Assembly (NCBI GenBank): GCA_023653785.1
Contig: JAMKCH010084882.1
Coordinates: forward strand, 1 to 64,000
Length of the DNA stretch: 64,000 bases
Reading direction: 5' to 3'
Source of the DNA: Ophioderma brevispina
Taxonomy: Eukaryota > Echinodermata > Ophiuroidea > Amphilepidida > Ophiodermatidae
Shown piece by piece: positions 11,286-22,110 of the stretch. Position numbers and translations under genes: made by a program. The notes below the pieces were generated by a model that was given only the letters and a program-made list of their open reading frames with translations, did no database searches and was not told the origin of the DNA. How positions within the stretch are numbered: the first letter of the stretch is position 1; each line of letters begins with the position of its first letter.

Positions 11286-13253
11286 CTAGAGCAGAAACCT
11301 TAAAGATTGCGGCGTTACTACACGTTGACGGTTTTGTCCATAGTAAAGCGTCATTTACCCACCTTTACTAAATGTTCCCTTTCCGCAAGATATCACATGC
11401 TCAATCACTGTTTTAAAAAAACCGTTGTATTGCCAAAAAGGTGAACAGTGAATGGAAGTTCAAGAAACGCAGTGTCATTTATTCTCACGACTCATCGCGG
11501 GAAATCCCCGTTGGTAAATTTTGTTCTAGTAATCAAGAGGCCGAGAGTCCGTGCTTTTTGTTAGCATCATTTATTAAAAAGGGGTAGGTAGGTTAAGTAC
11601 CCTCAGTGCCATTTTGAAATCCCTGTCTTTCAAAATTCCCCAACCTTTGGAGCTGTTGTCATAAGTGGAACTTAACCGCGAAACAATGATAAAACCCGAT
11701 CAAATACAAAGATCTTTGAAGACTGCAATTAATCCTAAAGAATCCCCATGCTGAGTTAGGCAATGTACAACGTCTTTTGTGCTCTTTTCCAGAACTTGTT
11801 TGATAATGACAATTGAAAAAAAGGTGAAACCAACAAGTTGCGAAATGGAAGTCGACTGATAAGATACTATGAAACAGTGTTTGGTTAAAAACCAGTAGTC
11901 CAACATTACTGCTCAACGCGGCGTAATGCCTTAAATCTCAAAGCAAATACTTTTATTCGTACTCTAACAAAGCCTTTTTTCCTTACTCCGTGTTTTTTTC
12001 CTGTATTCTTAAACAAATTATTTTGGGTTTGAACGTCCATTTAATAAACTACTTATAAGTGAGAAAAATAAATTCAATTGGTTCAAAAACTACCGTTCAA
12101 AACCCGCTTTAAAGGTGTGTGTTCCCGAATCGTCTTTATGACCTCCCTGATTTAAGCGGAAGTAGTATCGATTAGAATTGATACCAGATGAAAAGCTGTA
12201 TTTTTTAATTGACGTCCTGAATTTTCAGCATTCAAATCGATTTCAATCCAAAGATAAAAGAAAAAAAACCCTGTTGATTTAATGGTTAAAGGTGCAAAGT
12301 ACCAGGTGAAATGAAAGTACGCTTGAATTATAGCGATAGAATGTTCTCTACCAACTTATATTTTGTTGTGTTACTGTACGTGTAATGAAACAAAGTGTTA
12401 ATATTTGAGTAGATCAGATTGCTTTATATATAACCCTAAGTAAACAATACAGCAAATGTCCAAAGTATAAAATAAGATAAATAGCTAAAAACATGATCAT
12501 TTCATTCTGCACTTGTTGCCCCCTACAATTGGGATCTCAACCTAGAAGACTTAATAAAGTATTAGATAAAATGATCATGTCGCGCATAATAGATGTTGTG
12601 ACATTGTTATGTTGTGCGCCCCGTTGGCGTAAGGAGAAAGTCTGAAAAATGACGGGCAAAGGCCACTATACGCTGCTTGGGAAAAGTCGTTTTTTTGCTG
12701 TAAATTTTGTTTAAAATTAAATAATACTAACATTCTTATTAAGCACGCTTGAATTTATGCTAGCAGTGCAATTGTGACCGAATTAGATCAGGAAAGGTTC
12801 CGCAAGTAATTTATGACCAATTTTATGTGGTTTGTCTATAGAAACTACTGTAATATTTTGCCTGCCAGAAAAAACAACAGAGGTCGTCCGGAATGTCAAC
12901 ATGTAACATCATGGTATATTATAAAAAAAAAAACCAAAACTTAAAAACTAATTAAATAAACTGTGGTGACAATGACCCTATATTTGTGATACTGACATTC
13001 CGCAAGTTGTTATAAATTTGTTAATATCTGCGGCCCAATCACACTTTGACTAAAGGTGACTCTAGAGATTTCAAGATGGGGTTAAACCATTAGAAAGTTG
13101 ACTAGAACTAAAGAATGCCCGATTCTAAAGTTGAGATGAATCGGAGATTTCGTTTGTTGCAGTAAACATTATGTATAGATAGAGTCCCATAGGATGTGTA
13201 TAGAAAATCACACAGTGATAGTATGTGGACAAGTATTTGTTCATGCAAAAATC
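11286..13253. other. non-coding stretch, nothing recognised
   Basis: About 2 kb of AT-rich sequence with no supported gene. Overlapping minus-strand frames at 11659-11916 carry no motif. Confidence 0.45.
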
Positions 13254-13306
13254 GATGTTGTCAGAAAATTGAGGGCGCCATCCTCGGGGAAATCTCTGAG
13301 TCAGCC
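13254..13306 (+). repeat. short dispersed repeat related to 43975-44022
   Basis: TGTCAGAAAATTGAGGGCGCC, CATCCTCGGGG and AAATCTCTGA also occur at 43975-44022 immediately upstream of repeat R copy 2. It is probably a fragment of the same larger element. Confidence 0.65.
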
Positions 13307-14910
13307 TTTAAGTGATACTGAAGGGAATTGAAGATTTAACTTTTGACAGTATAGGTTTCTATTAAATTCCCGTGATATATTATAAAAATGACATCGGGAT
13401 TTATTTGATAGCGCTTGCTATGGTAACTAAAACTCATTTGAGTGGGTAATGGTACGTGCGGCTGAGGTATCAGACAGCGATTCTTCAAAATCAGTTGACA
13501 ATGCATCCATTGTACCCAACTGCTTCTTTCTATGGTCAAACATATCAAATCATATATAGATTCAAGGTGGAAATAGTAAAAGTGAGGATAAAAATGTATC
13601 GAATATAGAACGCCCTGAGTCAAAGGCGTTAGTTTCATGTAAACAGGGTGGATGATCTGTAAAAATGATGCAAATAATGCCCCCCTCCCCCCCCCATCGA
13701 GGGCTTGACCACAAACATTTTAAGATAAAAGCGTTTCGAAACATACTATTTTAAGGTGGGGCTTTGGGTACCAGCTGGCATTGGGCTTATAGCCTCTCTA
13801 AAACGGGGGAAATGGACTAATCTATACCGGTTGGCACCAAATTGTGATCGTCTAAAAGATTATTTGCCACTTAATGTAGATGACATAAGTGGTGACCTGG
13901 CATCAGTCCTGCGCAGAAAAAAAATAAGTTATGCAGGGCTAGGCGTTTGAGAAAATTGAAATATGAACACCAAACTGTTTATTTTTTTCGGACACTGCGC
14001 AAGATTTTACTAATACAACTATTACTGTTACGTAAGTTATGCTGTCAGAAGAAATGAGGATTGATGCTTGTGTTTAAAGAAATTGAGTAACGTTAAAAGA
14101 TGGGGGGATAGGTTGAAAACATCCAGAAATAAGTCAGATGATAAGTCTTACTTTTCTGGTGCAAAGTCGATACCTCACAAAGCTTTTTTAAAAGATTTTG
14201 CTTGGTCATTGCTAACGTTACCTGCATGTGGGATAATAAGGAAGAGAACACATTATTACAGTAACTAGTTTCATATTAAAAAGGCTTGCAAGTGTTCCAA
14301 AACAGAAACATAGATGTCTCGGGTTTCATTTTACTAAAGACGCGCCTGTTCGCATGAGATTTATTCTGAGTAAGAGTACCTGGAGAGTAAACATATCACA
14401 AGGGTAAATTACGATAGAACGGCGGCTTCGAAACTCAAGGCCGTTAGACTTTCCAATGCGGTCCACAGGGGGTCCCACTTGTGATTTCACAGTCAAATCC
14501 CGACGGTTGTTTATTCCAGGGTAAGACATAATAGCATTTCACCTTATTTCATATGGATACACATTTTTACGGTATTTTTGTTCCAGTTTTGTTTTGATTT
14601 GTTCGAGCTTTTGCCACTAAATCTGACAGTGTCAAAAGAAAAAGACGTCACCACATCCCTCCAGAAGTATAAGATCTCATATTTATTTAAATTGCGGCAA
14701 GTAAAGCAATTTACTGCTTTTTTCAAAAGAAATCCCTTGATTGACATATGACTTTGTAGGACACAATCATCTACACCCCATACAGGACCATGATTTATAT
14801 CATTCAGTAACTATTTATGACATTTTATTCGAGTCCTAAGTTCCATAATAACAATTACATAATATTTATTATTTGCTACGTTAATTTTCTTCTTGGTCCT
14901 CCTTAATTAA
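13307..14910. other. non-coding stretch, nothing recognised
   Basis: A C-rich tract lies at about 13680-13696. The frames 13336-13638 (minus) and 14068-14268 (plus) have no recognisable domain. Confidence 0.45.
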
Positions 14911-15165
14911 GAATAAGGGTTGCAGTGTCATTTATGGCGAATAATGGTGTCTGAGGTCAGAAAAACTAAATCATTAATAATTATTTGGAAAGTTTTTTCT
15001 GGCGATGATACATTAGGAAGCTCCTAAAGACACTGAAACCCTTTATTTCTATTCTATTACCTAAAATGGATATTGGCGACCCATTAGTGCAGATAATGGG
15101 CAGGTTAACTGACCAATCAGAACGCTGGCATTTTCCATAATGGGCAGCAAAGGTTATAGAATAAC
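14911..15165 (+). repeat. dispersed repeat P, copy 1
   Basis: It matches 58377-58660 on the same strand. Shared blocks are GAATAAGGGTTG, TTTATGGCGAATA, GAGGTCAGAAAAACTA, CCCTTTATTTCTATTCTATT, CAGATAATGG, TAACTGACCAATCAGAA, CATTTTCCATAATGGGCAGC and AAGGTTA. The first part holds its own inverted pair, AATAAGGGT against ACCCTTTATT. A MITE-like DNA element is most likely. The superfamily is not determined. Confidence 0.7.
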
Positions 15166-17514
15166 CAAATAAGGTCTGGGTGGCAAGGTCCAACAGCACG
15201 CCGGATTTTTCTAATTTGTTGAAATTTGTTTATTCAAACGCCTGTAACCATTGGCAATATATCCGTCTGGTCAAAATTGCCAGAGAAAGTTTTATTTTGT
15301 TTATTGTTTGCTTAATAGAAAATTAACTGTTAAACAAAGCGTGTCCAACAGATCAGAATATACTCCAGGTTATGTCGTATCCTCTAGCACGCGGTTTATT
15401 AGTCGTAGACTCTCCCTAGGGCATGACCCGCCCTTTTAATAGATTTAATAGCATATATGCCGCTCTCTGAGCATTGAGGTGTGACAATATTTCATATATG
15501 CTGGCTTTTGCATATCATCTCATAGAGTGCACCACACATAAAGTTAAAGTAGTATAACGAAGGTTAATAAAATTGTCCGACTGGATAATTAACCCATTAT
15601 TTATAACTACAATTTTGACCATTTTTTGACAAGCCATGTTGTGGTTATCTTATTTTAATGAAGTCTATACAACCAAAATACATTAAAATGTTAAAAATTG
15701 TTATCGTATATAACCTACTACCATTAGGTTTGTAGGAATATGTGCTAATAATCCATCACGACAACCCGCACAACGTTAGAACTCCATTACGTAGATTTCA
15801 TTCACACCCATTATTAGCTCTTTCAGTTCACGGATGTTTAGATGGACATTTTGTTCGTTCATTGAACCCCTACTCGTAGGGAATGCCAACTCATCTCAAC
15901 AGACTTTGCACAACGAAACGCTGTATAATGTTACAGACCGGTTACTGGAATTTAGAATCCTTCTTTAGTGATGATGGGCAATAAGAATTTGCAATATATT
16001 ATTTCAACCACTGCTTTGAATGCGCTTGTTCTGCACCGTATACAGGGTGTCGTAAAGGAATTTGAAACATTTTGAAAACTTAGTATTCTTCTTGTAGAAA
16101 CACGACAGAATAATCACATCATAGAATAACGTATTGAAAATTCTAATTTCTGTAACCGCAGCTGAAAGAGATCAGCTTTTGACATATTGAACTATTTCGG
16201 AACCGTAACTGTTTTTCCGCGCTTTCCATACCGTATTTGGAAAGACATAACAACCGTAATTTTCTAAATATTTTTTTGTTAAAGAAATAATTGGAAACCA
16301 TAGTAGATTTGTTTTTTTGTGGCCCTAACTTGTCGTAAGGGATTCTTGCAGGAACAAAATCGCATATTTTGGAATATTTGAGTCTTTTGTTTGGAAAATT
16401 AAAGTCTAAAGGTGCTAAATCGACACATTTTTCAAAAATGATAAATAGCATCCTTTGAAAAAGCATAAAATACATAAGAAATTATTTCTTCATGTATTTG
16501 TTTTCAAGTGTGCGATATTAAAGGAACACAAATTTGGCAATAGAAAAATATTCAGACATGAATAATGGAACCTTACTCATATCATTTCCACAAATTTGGA
16601 AATCATTTGGCGTTTTAAACATTTGTAAAAAGAGGAGTAACTAAATTGTTTTCCTTGTAAGCTGCACTTCTCTGCACAGACACCCAAGATGCTGATATTA
16701 ATGCCAGTCTATCAAAAACTTGATTAGCATGTACACTCTAACTTTACAACCGGATTTGTAGTGATTAACAAAATGACCACAAGAACATTGAATAGACTGT
16801 TTTACAACCTATCTCATAACGGCGGCCATAGGTTAATTAATTGCATTATGCAAATGCTTGTGAAATTGTAGCAGACAATTTTCAGTTCTTAATACAAATA
16901 CTATGCATTGGTATTTTTGGACACTATGTGTTAGTGTCACTTATACATAGTTGCCCAAGTCTGAAAATACAAGCAACATTTTATATGTATCTATATATCA
17001 GAACTGAACAGTATGTGCCTTCAACTTTGCCCAATGGCACCATGGTCATTTTATAAAACATATATGACTTATTCGCAGTTTACATAAACAGATTTATTCA
17101 AAGTTATTTTGGCTACATAGTATCAGTAGAATTCAACAATGGTTCAATCATTTGTACACAGCTATTATCCTTTTGCAGACATTTAAGTGAGTCATCAGCT
17201 CAAAGGCATTTGTATATCTGCAAATCGGTAAGCCACCTTTCATTGTCAGATCAATATCTTACTACATGTTACAATCCTGAAGTACAATGTCTGAATGCTT
17301 TTTAATGTTGTCAAAAACAATGGGAGAAACACTGTAAATTCTGGCAAGGATGTCAAACCGCGCTTTGGGCGGTCGCAGGAATTGCCTGAATTCTTGCTGT
17401 TTTTACAGAATGTAAAAATCCCATTGTTTTAAATTTGGTGGAAGTAACTTCAGTATGTCCATGTGCATTACGTCTGAAGTTTTAATACTGTGGCAAAACT
17501 TCAAACTGAAGGTG
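15166..17514. other. non-coding stretch with a possible solo transposon end
   Basis: No gene is supported. At 16041 the sequence TACAGGGTGTCGTAAAGG resembles the outer end of a mariner-type element, but I find no matching partner end. The 110-codon minus frame 16143-16475 just inside it has no transposase motif. Confidence 0.35.
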
Positions 17515-17605
17515 AAATATATAATAATAATAATACGTGGACTTATAAAGCGCCTTATGATGTAAAACACAGCCTCAAGCGCTGTACATAAAAGATACAT
17601 AATAT
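17515..17605 (-). repeat. 3' tail of L2-like LINE (shared with SINEs)
   Basis: Read on the minus strand: CAGCGCTTGAGGCTGTGTTT, then AAGGCGCTTTATAAGTCC, then a short ATT microsatellite. This is the expected form of an L2/CR1-clade 3' end. The same succession ends the SINEs at 28831, 39647 (minus) and 50957, and a related one is at 62321 (minus). Confidence 0.75.
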
Positions 17606-19330
17606 AAAAACGAAGAATGATATAAACCATGGCATTTGACCAGCAAAACCCAATAATATACAACGGCAGGATTAAAAAATACACTACTTTGAAAAGTGTA
17701 ATAAATTGCACGGGTTTAAAAAACCAACAATATCACAATTTTCACACAGCAAGCTAACTTTTTCATAAAATTGGCAGAGAATATATGTGTTGCACATTGA
17801 GATAATGACCAAACATAACTAACAAGATGCATTGAACAAGTGCGTTTTGAGTCCTTTTTTGAAAGAGTTTATGTTCGATACTGCACGAAGCTTGCACGGC
17901 AACTTGTTCCACACCTTTGGTGCAGCTGCAGCAAAACACCTTTCACCATAGAATTTTGTTTACACATCTTGTTGAACGTGGGTGCGCAAGAGTACTTCTG
18001 AAAGGCCGATCTAAGGGCCCGCATGGGCTTATACCCTCAATAAGCTCACATATATATCTGGAGCTACCGTGAGTGCCTTATATTTGATCAATGGCGATCT
18101 TGTAAACAATGCGCTGTTGCACGGGAAGCCAATGGAGGTCCCTAAGCAGTGGCTTCATATGTTTCATCTCGGCTACATTTTATAACAAGACGGGCTGCAG
18201 TATTCTGCATTCTCTGTAACTTCGCAATTTCATTGTCTTGAAGTCCGTATAACAAAGCATTGCATGAGTCCAATCGCGAGGATACAAATGCATGTACCAG
18301 CCTCTCCACAGACGACTTGTCCAGGTAACGACGCAGTTTTCCGATACGATAGATGCAATTTAGCTGCCCTGACGACACTCTTTACAGGGGTCTTTCATAT
18401 CCAATTCTCGAAGATGACGCCAAGATTCCTTGCGACCCGTGAAACCTCAATTTCGGAAGTATCAAATGGTGATTTTTTGGGAAAGATGGTGTTTTCACAA
18501 ATTTTGAGCTTATGTGAACTACCTCGGTTTTTGAGTCATTCAAGACGAGTCTATTTCTTGTAGTCCATGCTTAATGTCGCGAAGACAAGTTCAAATTTCG
18601 GGATGAAAAAATCACGTTCACGTGGAGAAGAAGCATGTACAAACTGGCGTATCATCGGCATATGTCATGAACTTGATTCCATGAGCATTGATAATATCAC
18701 CAATGTGGGCTGAGAAAAGCGTGAACTTAAGGGAACCATTGACGGAACCTTGAGGGACCCCCTCATCAAGATCGAAACTGTCACATAATCCTCTCGCATT
18801 ATGACAACGCGACTGAGTCTGCCTTGAAGATATGACTCATACCATTTCAACGCAATTTTCCCTGTTATGCTAGCGTTCACGGCAGAGTTTAATAAAGCGG
18901 GAATGGGAAAGCGTGTATCAAACGCTGCGGAGAAATCGAGAAGTACTAGAACAGCTTCCGATTTTGATCAGGCGGCACTGAGATGTCATATGAATTCTGA
19001 TGAGTGCAGTCTCTGTGGAATGGAATTTCCGGTAGGCATACTGATTAGGAGCGTAGAGGTTATTGGCAACAAGATAGTCTGATAGCTGTGCTGCAGAGAC
19101 GCGGTTCATTGTTTTTGAAAGGAACTTCAAGTTCGAAATTGGCCGATAATTTTTTCAGCGCACTTTCGGGTCGCAACGTTCGTCTTCTGATGAGCGGTGT
19201 CACTGTGGCCATCTTCATCAGAGTCATTGAAGGAAATTAACCCCTTCCCGACAAGAGTGTGGAATTAACGACGTTTGTCAGCTGCGGCAACAATGGATCC
19301 ACACATCTTCTCAAAAGAATTGAAATAGAT
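17606..19330 (-). pseudogene. L2/CR1-clade LINE ORF2 fossil (reverse transcriptase)
   Basis: In life this ORF encodes the reverse transcriptase that copies LINE RNA into the genome by target-primed reverse transcription. Read from about 19330 downwards in shifting frames I see a block typical of the RT N-terminal part (KFLSKTMNRVSAAQLSDYL, then NQYAYRKFHSTETALI), the SYLQGR region, GVPQGSV near 18745, and YADDT (RT active site) near 18655. The post-RT region follows: VARNLGVIF, GKLRRYLDKS, RLVHAFVSSRLDSCNALLYG, KLQRMQNTAARLV, DLHWLPVQQRIVYKIA and finally AAAAPKVWNKLP before about 17830. Several frameshifts and stops break it. No endonuclease domain is visible, so the copy is 5'-truncated. Family-level assignment (L2 versus another CR1-group clade) is by motif recall. 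Confidence 0.88.
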
Positions 19331-19483
19331 CATGGAAATATGATATAAATATAAATGTTGAAAGTAATTTGCAATCAATAATTTAAAAAATAACGTTTCT
19401 AGGTTTTAACGGTTGTTTTCTTTGACCTTTAATCGTTTGTGGTTTTCGGTGTCCCATTTTTTAAAATTGCTTAAACTAGTATC

Positions 19484-20100
19484 AATGTTCGATACTAGAT
19501 TGGGATTTTGTAGGTTTCCAGCTTTCTCTCTGGATCTTTATGGGAAAAAAAATCCCTAAAATGCCATTATTTTGCCCCAATTTGCCTTGAATATCGATCA
19601 CCAAAATCGCTTGATGAATTCCTTCAATTTTGTACCAACATACAGCAAGTAGACATATTTTGAAAGCAATTTGTTTGCTGCGATCTATTAGTTTCGTAGA
19701 AGAAATTTGGAGAAAAAACTGCCTTTGAAAATTCAATTTTCGTGCCATTTTTCAAAATCCCTAGATGCTAGAAACGTCTTTATTTCAAATTTACTCTAAT
19801 TCTCATGTATTTGGGGTCCTACCACGCATATCGACTTCACGATTTCCGAGCACGACCATCTACAAACGTTAAACGTGCACGAGATTACTGCGCTCAGTGC
19901 AACTCAACTTATCCTGACGTGGCTGGCAGGAGCTGGCCATGTCGCACATTTTGCGCAAATTTCCTTTCAAATGATCTGATTTGTCATAGGTCATCGCATT
20001 TTTTTTTGTGAAGTACTGTAAAACACATAACCAATGTACCTATCAGGCCTCCCCCCATTTATTATGCTAATGGATACCTTTGACCTTAGTTTTTTTTTGG
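19484..20100 (+). repeat. dispersed repeat Q, copy 1
   Basis: It aligns with 60398-61125 on the same strand. Shared blocks are ATGTTCGATACTAGA, GGATTTTG.AGGTT, AAAAAATCCCTAAA, TGATGAATTC.TTCAATTTT, TAGAAGA.ATTTGGAGAAAA, CTTTGAAAAT, ATTTTCG.G.CATTT, TCATGTAT, GTCATAG and ACCTTTGACCTTA/CCCTGACCTTGG. No convincing terminal repeats or coding motif were seen, and the class is unknown. It sits directly upstream (in plus coordinates) of the LINE fossil's 5' side. Confidence 0.7.
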
Positions 20101-21911
20101 ATTCAACTTACTATGTCAATGTTTACAACATACTAAATGTGACTTTTGGTCTAGTGAAAATTTCTCTTTTTATTTTCAAGTAGCGAAGTACTTAACGCCG
20201 ATCCTTATCAATGGACGAGTACTGAAAATATCCTGAGTAAAGGCGAAACACCACTAACTCATTGATACACTGCCATGACTGTAGTATGGCAAATTTTTAG
20301 CATGTTTATTTCGTATTTAAATAATATACAACTCTACCGAAAGTTCGAAGATAAATTATCCACTACCAGATTCCAATGAAAATTTTTTCTTTCGAATAAG
20401 CCCAAAAAAGATATTCTGTGTTTTCGGTAAGGCTGATATGAAGGATATTGATGTGTGGAGTGTAGATTGCCATTTATTTTGAGAAAAAAATGCCAGAGGA
20501 ACCCCATACCAATCATAAAGGCACACTTTCTTAATTTTACTAGGCCTTTCTCAGACATTTAAAGTCGGTTTTTCAGATACCCGCAAGAAGCAGTGCTCCC
20601 AGATTTTTGAACCTTACACGTCCTAGTATTGGTGTGTTCCCGTCGATTTTCACCACGCCAAGACCTTTGTGATTGAAACCAGCTCAGAACTGCTCTTTCA
20701 AAGCCGCAACCAGCACGAAGAGAGCATTGAGTTTTGTCGTGGTCAATAGCTTCGACTGAAAGTCGCATACAATCAATTTCGAGCAAGATGGTTTATTGAC
20801 CTTAACGTCTCGTGGTCGCCAAGGTCAGAACTACTATTTAAAACAAACAATGAACCTTGTCATAATGATCTGAATTTTATATAACAACACTGATTTATGA
20901 TTTTTATCGAATTGATTTGTTCAAGATATAGTATGTCCAAAATCAATTACAAAATAATATAACATAACAATGCAATCAATAATGATCACTCAATGTTAAT
21001 AATCCAGTCAAGTGACGACTTATGTCCAGCATAAATAAGCTGCAGTTCAACGATGGATGATAGCATCCAGGAAGACCTCCAAAGACAGCATACAAAGTCA
21101 TATAAATCCCTGGAAATATAATCCTATGGAATGTCTCAGTCCCTTGAAAATAACTTTGGTCCAGTATTCACGACGCTGGGGGGGTTGTCCCCCCTCGACT
21201 GATCCCCACTAATTTCCCTCAGTACATAATCCAAGGTTTATACTACCACTTTTCGGACCACAAAATGGAGATATTTTTGATTCCAAAAACTGAGCGCTTT
21301 GGCTTGAAAAATGACAGCAGACAGTGCAGCTTTCAAGCCCGTGCGTGGTATCCAATATATCCAGCACTGGGACTGCTCCAAACTACCGGTCTCTTGAGAT
21401 AAATACTGGCCAAGTTATTAACTTGCCACTCCTTAATGTTATTATTTCTCAACTACCCATACCTAAAATATATATTAAAAATATCGTCATGCAATAAACA
21501 TAGCCCAACATTGTCCAATTGATCTCACATAAATGACATCATCTTGCATGATCATCTTACTTATGACATCATGGGAAACTACTGGTTTTGCAATCCGTTT
21601 TGCAACATAAAGCAGATGGAAAAATCCCAGGCTAATTATAATACTTCGCTCAATCTCTGACTCTGGTCTGCAGGAATTCCATTTTTCTCTTCCATAATAA
21701 ACAAAGTACTTTTCCCGTGACAAATCTTTTCCGCAAAGTACAAATAGAAAAAATAAAACAAACATTGTAAGCACAAATTGGCAGGATACTTATAAACCTG
21801 AAGAAGGCAGTGTCTTAAAGATAATCAAGAGTTGTTTACGTGAAATTGGCAAGGTGAAACATGAAAGAAGTTCTACGGTGGTTGGCGTAAAGGTCGATCT
21901 TTATATTTTTT
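20101..21911. other. non-coding stretch, nothing recognised
   Basis: Minus frames at 20334-20558, 20559-20786 and 21487-21774 have no recognisable domain. Nothing else stands out except G/C homopolymers near 21178-21192. Confidence 0.45.
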
Positions 21912-22110
21912 TTTAAAGTCCACACACCATGAAATTATCATTAGTATATCAATAGAAAGCTTTTGCTATAAATAAAACGAGAAGCATAAGTTTTATTTCC
22001 AAACTTCTACAGGTAAGTCACAAGTACACTGAAAAAGATTTGTTCCTAGACCCCCCTATAAGACACATGAATTCTTCAAATTGGGCGCTATGCCTGTGAC
22101 GTCATTAACG
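21912..22110 (+). repeat. dispersed repeat S, copy 1
   Basis: TTTAAAGTCCACACACCATG, then GAAATTATCATT, ATATCAATAGAAAGCT, then AAAACGAGAAGCATAAG.TTT and TTGGGCGCT. The minus strand of 24755-24977 reads the same opening phrase, TATATCATAGAAAGCT, AACGAATAAAGTTT and GCGCCCAA-type sequence. The two copies are inverted relative to each other, about 2.7 kb apart. Confidence 0.6.

Noticed and set aside
16041..16475. TACAGGGTGTCGTAAAGG as a mariner-type end with the adjacent 110-codon minus frame as transposase
   Set aside because: No partner inverted end was found, and the frame lacks any DDE/D or helix-turn-helix signature.
17606..19330. Functional reverse transcriptase gene
   Set aside because: Key motifs are spread over several frames with stops, and the 5' half of the element is missing.
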